NCBI GenBank assembly: GCA_046331625.1
Contig: JAXLQL010000013.1
Coordinates: forward strand, 124,001-188,000
Direction of reading: 5' to 3'
DNA length: 64,000 bases
DNA from: JAXLQL01 sp046331625
GTDB lineage: Bacteria > Acidobacteriota > Terriglobia > Bryobacterales > Bryobacteraceae
Positions 17,629 to 24,956 of the stretch are shown here, piece after piece. A program made the translations under genes and the position numbers. How positions within the stretch are numbered: position 1 is the first letter of the stretch; the number at the start of each line of letters is the position of its first letter. The notes under the pieces are model-generated. The model worked only from the letters and a program-made list of their open reading frames with translations. It was not told the origin of the DNA and searched no databases.

Positions 17629-18348
17629 ATGCGTTGCGTGACTTTGCTGCTTTCGACTTTGGCCTTGGATCTCTTGGCGGATGACAACGCCATTGGTAAG
17701 CGCCTGTTCGATGCGCACTGCGCTCCATGTCACGGTATTGGGGGCGCTGGCGGGAGTGGTCCGGCACTGTCGAAGCTGCGGCGCGCGCCGACACCGGACG
17801 CTTTGCTGGCGGTGATCCGCGACGGACTTCCGGGAACGGCAATGCCGCGCGGCTGGATGTTCAGCGAACGCGAACTCGGGCAGGTGGCTGGCTACGTTCG
17901 GGGGATCGGAACGGTGGCGCCGGAGCCCGTACCTGGCGACGCGGTTCGCGGAACTGCCGTCTTTGCTTCGCGCGGCTGCGGCGGGTGCCATATCGTGCGG
18001 GGGAAGGGCGATGCGTTTGGTCCGGAGCTGACGGAGATTGGCGCGCAGCGGTCGCCCAGGCACTTGCGCGAGTCGCTGTTGAAGCCGGCGGCGAGTTTTC
18101 CTGACGGGTTCTTGATGGTGCGCGCCGTCGCGGGCGGACGAACGGTGGAAGGCATTCGCATCACCGAGGACACGTTCACGATCCAGATTCTCGACCGGAC
18201 GCGCCGCATTCACTCGTTCCGCAAAGCTGCGTTGGCGAAGTTGGAACGTTTAGCTGGGCAGAGTCCGATGCCTGGATACGCCGATTTACCGACAGAGGAA
18301 TTGCAGAACTTGGTAGCCTATCTGGTTTCACTCCGGGGTGGGCAGTGA
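17629..18348 (+). CDS. Diheme cytochrome c
   Basis: 239 residues with a signal peptide (MRCVTLLLSTLALDLLA). Two c-type domains: heme sites CAPCH (about residue 33) and CGGCH (about residue 122), with candidate Met ligands in GTAMPRGWMF and SFPDGFLMV. It probably accepts electrons from the PQQ dehydrogenase encoded directly downstream and passes them toward the respiratory chain. The two genes are separated only by a REP-like hairpin. The last 4 bases of this gene overlap a GTG that opens into the repeat. Confidence 0.9.
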   Translation: MRCVTLLLSTLALDLLADDNAIGKRLFDAHCAPCHGIGGAGGSGPALSKLRRAPTPDALLAVIRDGLPGTAMPRGWMFSERELGQVAGYVRGIGTVAPEPVPGDAVRGTAVFASRGCGGCHIVRGKGDAFGPELTEIGAQRSPRHLRESLLKPAASFPDGFLMVRAVAGGRTVEGIRITEDTFTIQILDRTRRIHSFRKAALAKLERLAGQSPMPGYADLPTEELQNLVAYLVSLRGGQ

Positions 18349-18363
18349 GAGCCGGTAAAAACG

Positions 18364-18405
18364 GCGGGACTGAAGTCCCGCGCAGGCTAAAGCCTGCCCC
18401 ACACG
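18364..18405. repeat. REP-like hairpin between cytochrome and PQQ dehydrogenase genes
   Basis: GCGGGACTGAAGTCCCGC is a perfect inverted repeat; AGGCTAAAGCCTGCCCCACA follows and forms a second stem. It belongs to the same family as the arrays at 41.4-41.8 and 44.5-45.0 kb. The frame of the downstream gene stays open through it, giving a spurious N-terminal extension (residues like GGTEVPRRLKPAPHGE). Confidence 0.85.
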
Positions 18406-18425
18406 GAGAGGCAATTACTAGATTG

Positions 18426-19997
18426 ATGATTTGGCTGGCGCTGGCCTCGTTGCCGCTGATGGCGCAGGTGAGCTTCGAGCAGTTGAGAACCGGCGATCTC
18501 GAACGCGGCAACTGGCTCACGTACTCCGGCAACTTCGCAGCGCACCGCTATTCTCCGCTGCGTGAGATCACGCCGGCCAATGCCGCCCAACTGAAAGTCA
18601 TCTGGACCTACCAGACCAAGAATCCAGGCTTGGTGCAGATGACGCCGATCGCGGCCGACGGGATCCTTTACGTCACCGAACCTCCGAGCACCGTGGCCGC
18701 GCTCGACGCGCGCACGGGACGACGGTTGTGGCGCTGGGAGCGTCCGCTACCGGCAGACCTCAAGACCATCGGCTTCTATCGGGTGAATCGCGGCGTAGCG
18801 ATTCTCGGCGACAAGGTGTACGTTGGCACGCTCGACAATCACTTGGTGGCGCTCGATACGAAGTCCGGTGCGATTCGCTGGGACAGCGTAGTGGCCGACT
18901 ACAAAGAAGGCTACTCGATCACAGCCGCGCCGCTCGCCATCCGCGACAAGATCATGGTGGGCATCGCGGGAGGCGAAGCGGGGATTCGCGGATTCGTCGA
19001 CGCGTTCGACGCCAAGACCGGCCAACACTCCTGGCGCCTCTGGACCGTTCCCGCCAAGGGCGAGCCCGGCAGCGAAACGTGGGCGGGGGAATCGTGGAAG
19101 TACGGCGCCGCCACCACGTGGGTCACGGGCTCGTACGATCCTGACCTGAACTTGATCTACTGGGGCACGGGTAATCCCGGTCCTGATTTCAACGGCGACG
19201 CCCGAGCCGGAGACAACCTCTACGCGTGTTCGCTCCTGGCCATTGACGCCGATACCGGAAAGCTCCGTTGGTATTTCCAGTTCACGCCGCATGACACGCA
19301 CGATTGGGATGCCACGCAGATTCCCGTGTTGGTAGACGTGACGGTGAGAGGGCGCTTGCGCAAAGCGGTGCTGGTGGCCAATCGCAACGGCTTCTACTAC
19401 GTGCTTGACCGTGCAACCGGCGAGTTCCTCCACGGCGTGCCCTATGTGAAGCAGACCTGGGCGAAAGGGCTGGATGATCGCGGACGGCCGATTGTGATTC
19501 CGGGTACGGATCCAACGGAAGAAGGCGTGCTCGTTTGGCCCAGCCTCCACGGTGGAACGAATTGGTTCAGCCCATCGTACAGTCCGGCCACGAAGCTGTT
19601 TTATGTGGCGGCGCGCGAGATGGCGTCGCACTATTTCAAGGGCGAGGCGGAGTTCAAGCCGCTGACGTTCTTCGGGGGCGGAGGTGAGCGCGCGCTGCCG
19701 CCGGATCAGGCTTGGGGCGCGATTCGCGCGCTCGATCCGGCCACGGGAAAGATGGCGTGGGAATTTCGGTTGCAGACGCCACCGTGGTCCGGCGTGATGG
19801 CCACGGGCGGAGGATTGGTGTTCAGCGGCGCAGTGGAAGGCAACTTCTTCGCGCTCGACGCACGCACAGGAAAGCCGCTCTGGGACTTTCAATCGGGCGG
19901 CGACATGCGAACCAACCCGATGTCGTTCCTGGTAGACGGCCGCCAACGAGTCGCGATGAGCGCTGGGGCTACGCTCTTCGTGTTCGGGCTGCCGTGA
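18426..19997 (+). CDS. PQQ-dependent dehydrogenase (quinoprotein)
   Basis: 523 residues with a signal peptide (MIWLALASLPLMAQ). It shows the eight-bladed propeller repeats of methanol/ethanol/glucose quinoproteins: DARTGRRLWRWERPL, DTKSGAIRWDSVV, DAKTGQHSW, DADTGKLRWYFQFTPHDTHDWDATQIPVLVD, DPATGKMAWEF and DARTGKPLWDFQSGGDM. There is no fused heme domain; the separate diheme cytochrome upstream probably fills that role. It oxidises an alcohol or sugar in the periplasm; substrate unknown. The ATG at 18426 gives a normal leader; earlier in-frame starts lie in the REP-like repeat. Confidence 0.92.
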   Translation: MIWLALASLPLMAQVSFEQLRTGDLERGNWLTYSGNFAAHRYSPLREITPANAAQLKVIWTYQTKNPGLVQMTPIAADGILYVTEPPSTVAALDARTGRRLWRWERPLPADLKTIGFYRVNRGVAILGDKVYVGTLDNHLVALDTKSGAIRWDSVVADYKEGYSITAAPLAIRDKIMVGIAGGEAGIRGFVDAFDAKTGQHSWRLWTVPAKGEPGSETWAGESWKYGAATTWVTGSYDPDLNLIYWGTGNPGPDFNGDARAGDNLYACSLLAIDADTGKLRWYFQFTPHDTHDWDATQIPVLVDVTVRGRLRKAVLVANRNGFYYVLDRATGEFLHGVPYVKQTWAKGLDDRGRPIVIPGTDPTEEGVLVWPSLHGGTNWFSPSYSPATKLFYVAAREMASHYFKGEAEFKPLTFFGGGGERALPPDQAWGAIRALDPATGKMAWEFRLQTPPWSGVMATGGGLVFSGAVEGNFFALDARTGKPLWDFQSGGDMRTNPMSFLVDGRQRVAMSAGATLFVFGLP

Positions 19998-19998
19998 A

Positions 19999-20787
19999 CT
20001 ACTCCTTGGTATCGACGAAGTTCACGAGCGGCTTCTTCTCTTCGAGCAGCATTTGTTCCCACGAGCCGTAGCTCGGGTTGGGAAGGATGATCCACTTGGT
20101 GCCCCAGTTGGCGGCGAAGGGCCGCGCGAGTTCGAGCCGGCGCGTGTAAGAAACGCGTATGCCCGGCATGAAGTCTCCGAGATCGTCGCCGACGAGCATC
20201 AGGATTCGATACTTCGTTGCGATCTCGGCGCGGCGCGTGCCTTTGTCCGAGGTCCAGTTCGGCTTCTCGCCGCGGCAGAGCACAGTGTCTTCGTCATCAG
20301 CGAGCGGGAAGCCATGGCGCTTGAGGTTCCCGCGCGTGGCAGTTTCCTGCGAGGCTTCGCGGTTGGTGACGAAGAAGACGCGTACTTTCTTCGAAGCCGC
20401 GTATTGGCAGAATTGCACGGCGCCCGGGATCGGTTCCGCTTTCGCTTCCATCACCCACTTGTTGAAAGTGTCGAGCACGAAGCCGGTTCCGTTGCGAACT
20501 TGCCGCGCCTGACCGGGGATGTTGTCGAGCACGGTCTCATCGATATCGAGCACGATCGCCGGCGGAAGCTTCGAGAAGTTGCCCTTCTGTTCGAGCGCGG
20601 CGGTGGATCGCTTGTCTTTCAGCGCGCGGTCGAAGGCGCCGCGGGCGACATGGTAGGCCTGTTCACAGAGGCCTCGCCACTCGGGAGCAGTCTGCGTCCA
20701 GAGCGTGGGAATGAGCTTCAGGTTGCCGTTGGCCGCATCCTGCGCGAAGGCAGCAGCAGCGAGCAAAAAGAGCGCTAGGAATCTCAT
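19999..20787 (-). CDS. HAD superfamily acid phosphatase (class III-B type)
   Basis: 262 residues, exported (MRFLALFLLAAAAFAQD). HAD motif I is VLDIDETVLDN, motif II VRVFFVTNRE, and motif IV GDDLGDF; a lysine-containing segment (WTSDKGTRRAEIATKY) follows. This is the pattern of secreted acid phosphatases related to lipoprotein e(P4), which dephosphorylate nucleotides outside the cytoplasm. The gene is convergent with the PQQ dehydrogenase, one base apart. Confidence 0.9.
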   Translation of the reverse strand: MRFLALFLLAAAAFAQDAANGNLKLIPTLWTQTAPEWRGLCEQAYHVARGAFDRALKDKRSTAALEQKGNFSKLPPAIVLDIDETVLDNIPGQARQVRNGTGFVLDTFNKWVMEAKAEPIPGAVQFCQYAASKKVRVFFVTNREASQETATRGNLKRHGFPLADDEDTVLCRGEKPNWTSDKGTRRAEIATKYRILMLVGDDLGDFMPGIRVSYTRRLELARPFAANWGTKWIILPNPSYGSWEQMLLEEKKPLVNFVDTKE

Positions 20788-20798
20788 GCACTGACAGG

Positions 20799-21293
20799 CT
20801 AGCAAACACCTTCATGCCGCAGTAGCCACTCTTTCACGGCAAGTCCGCCTGCGTATCCGGTGAGCTTGCCGTTGGCGCCCACCACGCGATGGCAGGGTTG
20901 GATGATCGCAATTGGGTTGAGCGAATTAGCAAGCCCCACGGCACGCGCCGCGTTCGGCCGGCCGAGGTGCACGGCGAGAGCTCCGTAGGTCGCCGTCTGG
21001 CCCGGCGGGATCTGGCGGAGTGCGTTCCAAACAAGTCTCTGGAAGTCTGTTCCGGGCGCGTCGACAGGAACTCGATCCACGGCGCGAGTGTCACCAGCGA
21101 GGTAAGCCACGATGGCCGCTCGGAACGGGCTCTTGCCAGGAGCGAGTTCGTGTGGTCCGAACCCAGAGTCGAGGAGACGGTGCATGCGCGCTTCGAAGCC
21201 TTCATAGTCGAGCGCGCAGACGGCTTGTGGCGTCGATACCAGCAGGATCGTGCCGGCCTCGAACGGAATGCGATCGAGAGTGAAGCGGGTCAT
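20799..21293 (-). CDS. ogt: Methylated-DNA--protein-cysteine methyltransferase
   Basis: 164 residues. The suicide alkyl-acceptor motif is IIQPCHRVVGANGKLTGYAGGL, preceded by the DNA-binding helix PPGQTATYGALAVHLGRPNAARAVG. It repairs O6-alkylguanine and O4-alkylthymine. The start overlaps the stop of the Ada/AlkA-type gene upstream (ATGA), so the two repair genes are translationally coupled; an in-frame start 51 bases upstream would lie inside that gene. Confidence 0.94.
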   Translation of the reverse strand: MTRFTLDRIPFEAGTILLVSTPQAVCALDYEGFEARMHRLLDSGFGPHELAPGKSPFRAAIVAYLAGDTRAVDRVPVDAPGTDFQRLVWNALRQIPPGQTATYGALAVHLGRPNAARAVGLANSLNPIAIIQPCHRVVGANGKLTGYAGGLAVKEWLLRHEGVC

Positions 21294-22672
21294 GCGAGTT
21301 TCTCCCAAAGCGCCATGGCGGCGTAGGCTCGCCAAGGCCGCCACTGTTCCGCGCGCTTGGCGACATCGTTACCGCCCGCCTTGCGTAGTGCGAGATCCGT
21401 TGCGGGAAACGCATCCGGTTCACGGAGGGCACGCATGGCGATGTAGTGGGCGGTCCACGGGCCGATGCCGTCGAGTTCGCACAGAGCGGCGATGGCATCC
21501 TCGAGGCTCGCATAGCCTTCGAAGCGAAGCTTGCCACTCTCGGCTGCGCGTGCGAGCGACTGGAGAAATTCCGCGCGAGCCGAGGTGAGCCCGATTTGGC
21601 GGAGGTCCACGGTGGCGAGCTTTGCTGCGGTGGGGAATAGCCGCGCCGCCCCGGCGTCTGGCAACGGATCTCCGAAGCGCTCGGCAATGCGGCCGGCGAA
21701 GGTGGTGGCTGCGGCCACCGAGATCTGCTGTCCCAATACGGCGCGCACCGTGAGCTCGAACGGATCCCAAGCGCCGGGCACGCGAATCCCGGGCGTAGGG
21801 TCGAGTTCGGCGAGCACTTCGCCAATCGGGCCCGTGGCCGCATTCACATCGAAGATGCGGCCTACGCGCTCGATGGTTTCGCGGAGGCCCGCGAGATCAG
21901 AGAGCTCCACGGACACGGGCAACTGCGCGCCCACCGGTGGCCGCACTTCGACGGAGCCGGTGATGTCGCCAAGCCGCACGGTTCGGCGATATCGCTCGGG
22001 CGTCACGGACTCCACACCGGGGATCGCCCGCGCCGAGAGAAAGCGAATGATGCCGGACCAATGGTAGGGAGTGGTGACCGGAATTGCGAGATCAATGCGC
22101 CCTCGCGTGGCGGTGCGCGTGCGGCGGAGTTCGCGAGGGCTCATTCGATAGGCTTGCCGCATGGAGGCATGAAAGCGCCGGGTGCTCGCGAAGCCCGAGG
22201 CGAAGGCGACTTCTTCGAGCGGCAGATCGGTCTCTTGGATGAGGCGCTTGGCGAAGAGCACGCGGCGGGTCTGCGCTACAGCCAGGGGCGATGCGCCGAG
22301 GTGTTCCTGAAACAGGCGGCGCAGGTGCCGCTCACCGACTCCGACGCGCTCGGCAAGGCGTTCCACCGATCCCTCATCGAGCGCACCCTCGTGAATCAGC
22401 CGAAGGGCGCGATGGACCGTGGCAGGGGCACCGAGCCATGCGGGACTGTCGGGCGCGACTTCGGGGCGGCAACGCAGGCAGGGGCGGAATCCGGCGTCAA
22501 GCGCGGCGGCCGCGGAAGGAAAGAAACAGCAGTTCTTCCGGAGCGGAGGACGCGCGGGACATACGGGGCGGCAGAAGATTCGGGTGGTCTTGACGGCGAC
22601 GAAAAAGACACCGTCGAATCGAGGGTCTCGCGATGCGAGCGCTCGGAAGCAAGCCTCAGGGTCGCGCCACAT
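21290..22672 (-). CDS. Ada-type regulator fused to AlkA DNA-3-methyladenine glycosylase
   Basis: 460 residues in three parts. Residues 1-80 are the Ada zinc domain with four cysteines (RIFCRPVCPARPPLRKNCCFF... PCLRCRPE), the Cys that can accept methyl groups from phosphotriesters. Residues 85-180 are an AraC-type double helix-turn-helix (VERLAERVGVGERHLRRLFQ, LPLEEVAFASGFASTRRFHASMRQAYRMSPREL). Residues 185-460 are AlkA, with the helix-hairpin-helix LDGIGPWTAHYIAMRAL and the catalytic aspartate in PDAFPATDLAL. It probably both senses methylation damage and removes alkylated bases. The missing Ogt domain of classical Ada is supplied by the coupled downstream gene. Confidence 0.93.
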   Translation of the reverse strand: MWRDPEACFRALASRDPRFDGVFFVAVKTTRIFCRPVCPARPPLRKNCCFFPSAAAALDAGFRPCLRCRPEVAPDSPAWLGAPATVHRALRLIHEGALDEGSVERLAERVGVGERHLRRLFQEHLGASPLAVAQTRRVLFAKRLIQETDLPLEEVAFASGFASTRRFHASMRQAYRMSPRELRRTRTATRGRIDLAIPVTTPYHWSGIIRFLSARAIPGVESVTPERYRRTVRLGDITGSVEVRPPVGAQLPVSVELSDLAGLRETIERVGRIFDVNAATGPIGEVLAELDPTPGIRVPGAWDPFELTVRAVLGQQISVAAATTFAGRIAERFGDPLPDAGAARLFPTAAKLATVDLRQIGLTSARAEFLQSLARAAESGKLRFEGYASLEDAIAALCELDGIGPWTAHYIAMRALREPDAFPATDLALRKAGGNDVAKRAEQWRPWRAYAAMALWEKLA

Positions 22673-22756
22673 GAGCCTAGTATGACCGAAACCGTGCAGC
22701 GGACCTGCCATTTTCGGACGCGACCTTTTCGCGGTCCGCTGCATCCTATCGGGAGA

Positions 22757-23455
22757 ATGATTACGATACGGCCTTCCAATGAACGGGGCCACTCCAACCT
22801 GGGATGGCTCGATTCGCGCTTCAGCTTCTCTTTCGCCGACTACTACGATCCGCGGCACATGGGCTTTCGGAGCCTGCGCGTGATCAACGACGATCTGGTG
22901 GCCGCGGGCGCGGGATTCCCCATGCATCCGCATCGCGACATGGAGATCATTACTTACATGGTGTATGGCGCGCTGGTGCACAAAGACTCGATGGGGAATG
23001 GAGCGACCATCAACGAGGGCGAGGTGCAGCGGATGACGGCGGGAACGGGGATCCTGCACAGCGAGTTCAATCCGCTGGACAAGGGAACCACGCGGTTGCT
23101 GCAGATCTGGATCGTGCCGCGCGAGCGCGGGCTGACGCCAAGCTATGACCAGAAGCTATTCGCTGCGGAGCGAAAGCAAGGCAAGCTGCTCATGATCGCG
23201 TCACCGGATGGGCGCGACGGGTCCATGCGGATCGAGCAGGATGTGACGTTGTTCGCCTCGCGTCTCGCGGCTGGCGAGGCGGTGCGGTATGTGCTCGCGC
23301 CGGGGCGTCATGCTTGGGTGCAGGTAGTCCGCGGTGGCGTCAGCGTGAACGGGAACGAACTGGCTGAGGGAGATGGAGCCGCGGTAAGCGACGAGTCGAG
23401 CCTCGAGTTCCGCGCGGCTACTGAGGCGGAGTTTCTGCTGTTCGACCTGAATTGA
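22757..23455 (+). CDS. Pirin family protein
   Basis: 232 residues, bicupin. The start MITIRPSNERGHSNLGWLDSR matches the N terminus typical of YhaK-type pirins, which supports 22757 over the upstream in-frame ATG at 22682. Metal ligands are in FPMHPHRDMEIITY and GTGILHSEFNP. Pirins bind iron and some act as quercetinase-like dioxygenases; the role here is unknown. The 3' end is duplicated as a relic at 24152-24346. Confidence 0.93.
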   Translation: MITIRPSNERGHSNLGWLDSRFSFSFADYYDPRHMGFRSLRVINDDLVAAGAGFPMHPHRDMEIITYMVYGALVHKDSMGNGATINEGEVQRMTAGTGILHSEFNPLDKGTTRLLQIWIVPRERGLTPSYDQKLFAAERKQGKLLMIASPDGRDGSMRIEQDVTLFASRLAAGEAVRYVLAPGRHAWVQVVRGGVSVNGNELAEGDGAAVSDESSLEFRAATEAEFLLFDLN

Positions 23456-23933
23456 GAGGCACGCCCGCGTAGATCTCTGCGAGGGGAATCGAGATGCCGA
23501 GGGACTCGAAGGTTACAGTGGCGTTGAGGTCTTCGACCGTGGTGATGGTCCACATCTTGCCACGGTCCCTACGGGTGACCTCTATCCAGGGCTCGTCTTT
23601 CGAAACGATCGCGCATTCCTGGACCGACGGTACGTTGCGGTACAACCATCCTTTCAAACCGTAGTCGCCCTGTACGGCAAACGGCGAGACGACATCGGCA
23701 ACGATTCTGGGATTGGTGAACGCACCAGGGTCTTCGGCGGAGTACTGCACCTGTCCAGAGATTACGAACAGGTCAGGGTAGGCAAAGCCCGCGGCTGGAG
23801 CCCGGAGACGAGCCGAACCGATCCCGACGCGACAGTCTCTTCCCTTCAGGCGGGCCGAGAGAGCAGCACCGAAGTTCGCAGTGATCATCGAGCGCGGTAG
23901 AGAACTAATGATTTCAGGAGAAGCATTCACCAC
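23418..23933 (-). pseudogene. Uma2 family nuclease copy 1, N-terminally truncated
   Basis: An open frame of 171 residues that aligns with the Uma2 copy at 24276-24908 from its residue ~36 on. The leading part with the conserved EYWDGE acidic residue is missing, because over 80 bases present in unit B have been deleted here. Of the PD-(D/E)xK-like core it keeps FAYPDLFVISG, but the usual VEVLxPS has become ADVVSPF and EEYAMV has become QECAIV. Loss of the N terminus and of catalytic-type residues indicates a dead copy, although the frame has stayed open. It overlaps the pirin gene end by 38 bases. Confidence 0.7.
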
Positions 23934-23984
23934 GATACGCCCATCTTATCGTCGCCAACTCCGCGACCGTGTCAGAGTGTTCTC

Positions 23985-24076
23985 ATAAAATCGCTCAGGC
24001 TTCTCGCCACGGCCTCGCTCACATGGCCAGATGACCGATCCGCTCACCATGAAGGGCCTCGAGACCGCGCCTGGAC
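23985..24076 (+). pseudogene. Relic of the 5' end of the PVC-type cytochrome gene
   Basis: About 92 bases match the start of the gene at 24957 (signal peptide and the following APLTVKGLKTAPGLE region), including the preceding GTGTCAGA-GTTCTCAT. The start codon is changed from ATG to ATA and there are small deletions in the leader. Homology stops at 24076, where the duplication junction begins. Confidence 0.8.
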
Positions 24077-24151
24077 TAGTCGCAGAGCGCGGTGGACCGT
24101 GGTGGTGGCTCCGAGCCAGGCCGGTGAGTCGCGCGGCTTCCGGACGGCAGG

Positions 24152-24346
24152 GTCCATGCGGATCGAGCAGGATGCAGTATGCGCTCGCGCCGGGGCGGCA
24201 TGGTTGGGTGCAGGTGGTCCGCGGTGGCGTCAGCGTGAACGGGAACCGAACTGGCGGAGGGAGATGGCGCAGCAGTCAGCGGCGAGTCGAACCTCGAGTT
24301 CTGCGCGGCGACCGGGGCCGAGTTTCTTCTGTTCGATCTGAATTGA
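24152..24346 (+). pseudogene. Relic of the pirin gene 3' end
   Basis: Matches pirin coding sequence from 23221 to the stop, but with an internal deletion of about 41 bases and a further one-base insertion (CGGGAACCGAACTGG for CGGGAACGAACTGG) that break the frame. It ends with the same FDLN-stop. It has no start and no independent function. Confidence 0.85.
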
Positions 24347-24908
24347 GAGTTACCCCCGCGTAGATCTCCGAGAGGGGAATCGAGATGCCGAGAGATGCGA
24401 AGGTCATGGTGGCGTCAAGACCTTCGACCGTGATGAGCTTCCACGACCCGTCAGCATCGCGGCGCAGGAGTTCCACGCGAGGCGTGTCCTGCCAAACCAT
24501 CGCGTACTCTTCGAGAGAAGGGAGGCTACGATACATGAGAGACTTCATGATGTAGTCGTTCCCTTGGGTGGAGGGGTAAAGCACCTCGACAATCACTTTC
24601 GGATTCGTGACTGATTGGGGATCTTCTACCGAGTAAGACACTTTACCGCAGACTACTAACAGATCTGGGTATACGAAGCGGGAGGCCGTGCCCCGAACCC
24701 TGGCCGTACTCGCTCCTACCGCGCAGTCCCGGCCATCCAAGTGCGAAGCCAAGCGTCTCCCGAGGTTAACCGTCACGACGGAATGAGAAAAGGAGTTGAC
24801 GATGAGCGGAAAGACTTCGCCATCCCAGTATTCGCTTCGAAACTCGGCCACGTCTTCCGCAGCCAAATAGTCAGCGAGCGAAACTCTGGCAACGGCGAGT
24901 GCACCCAT
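24276..24908 (-). CDS. Uma2 family endonuclease (intact copy)
   Basis: 210 residues. It has the Uma2 layout: LADYLAAEDVAEFRSEYWDGEVFPL, then NLGRRLASHLDGRDCAV, FVYPDLLVVCG, PKVIVEVLYPSTQGNDYIMKSLMYRSLPSLEEYAMV. The Glu/Asp/Glu/Lys residues of a PD-(D/E)xK-like fold are retained. Uma2 proteins are abundant in Cyanobacteria and Acidobacteriota and their biological role is not established. The last ~25 residues (RPRSPRRTRGSTRR) are read antisense to the pirin relic and are not family sequence. Divergent from the PVC-type cytochrome gene, with 48 bases between the starts. Confidence 0.85.
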   Translation of the reverse strand: MGALAVARVSLADYLAAEDVAEFRSEYWDGEVFPLIVNSFSHSVVTVNLGRRLASHLDGRDCAVGASTARVRGTASRFVYPDLLVVCGKVSYSVEDPQSVTNPKVIVEVLYPSTQGNDYIMKSLMYRSLPSLEEYAMVWQDTPRVELLRRDADGSWKLITVEGLDATMTFASLGISIPLSEIYAGVTLNSDRTEETRPRSPRRTRGSTRR

Positions 24909-24956
24909 GCGTCCTATTGTACATTTGCCATCTCCCGGTCGTGTCAGAATGTTCTC

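Larger units (their letters stand above)
23221..24076. repeat. Tandem duplication unit A (pirin 3' end - Uma2 - PVC gene 5' end)
   Basis: Matches unit B at 24152-25050 along its length with scattered substitutions and indels. It contains the true 3' end of the pirin gene, an N-terminally deleted Uma2 gene and a dead copy of the first ~30 codons of the PVC-type cytochrome gene. The offset between copies varies from about 890 to 970 bases because of indels, for example about 41 bases lost from the pirin part of unit B and over 80 bases from the Uma2 5' end in unit A. Confidence 0.85.

Noticed and set aside
22061..22756. Upstream extension of the pirin frame
   Set aside because: It is antisense to the Ada/AlkA gene and Arg/Gly-rich; the family N terminus is at 22757.
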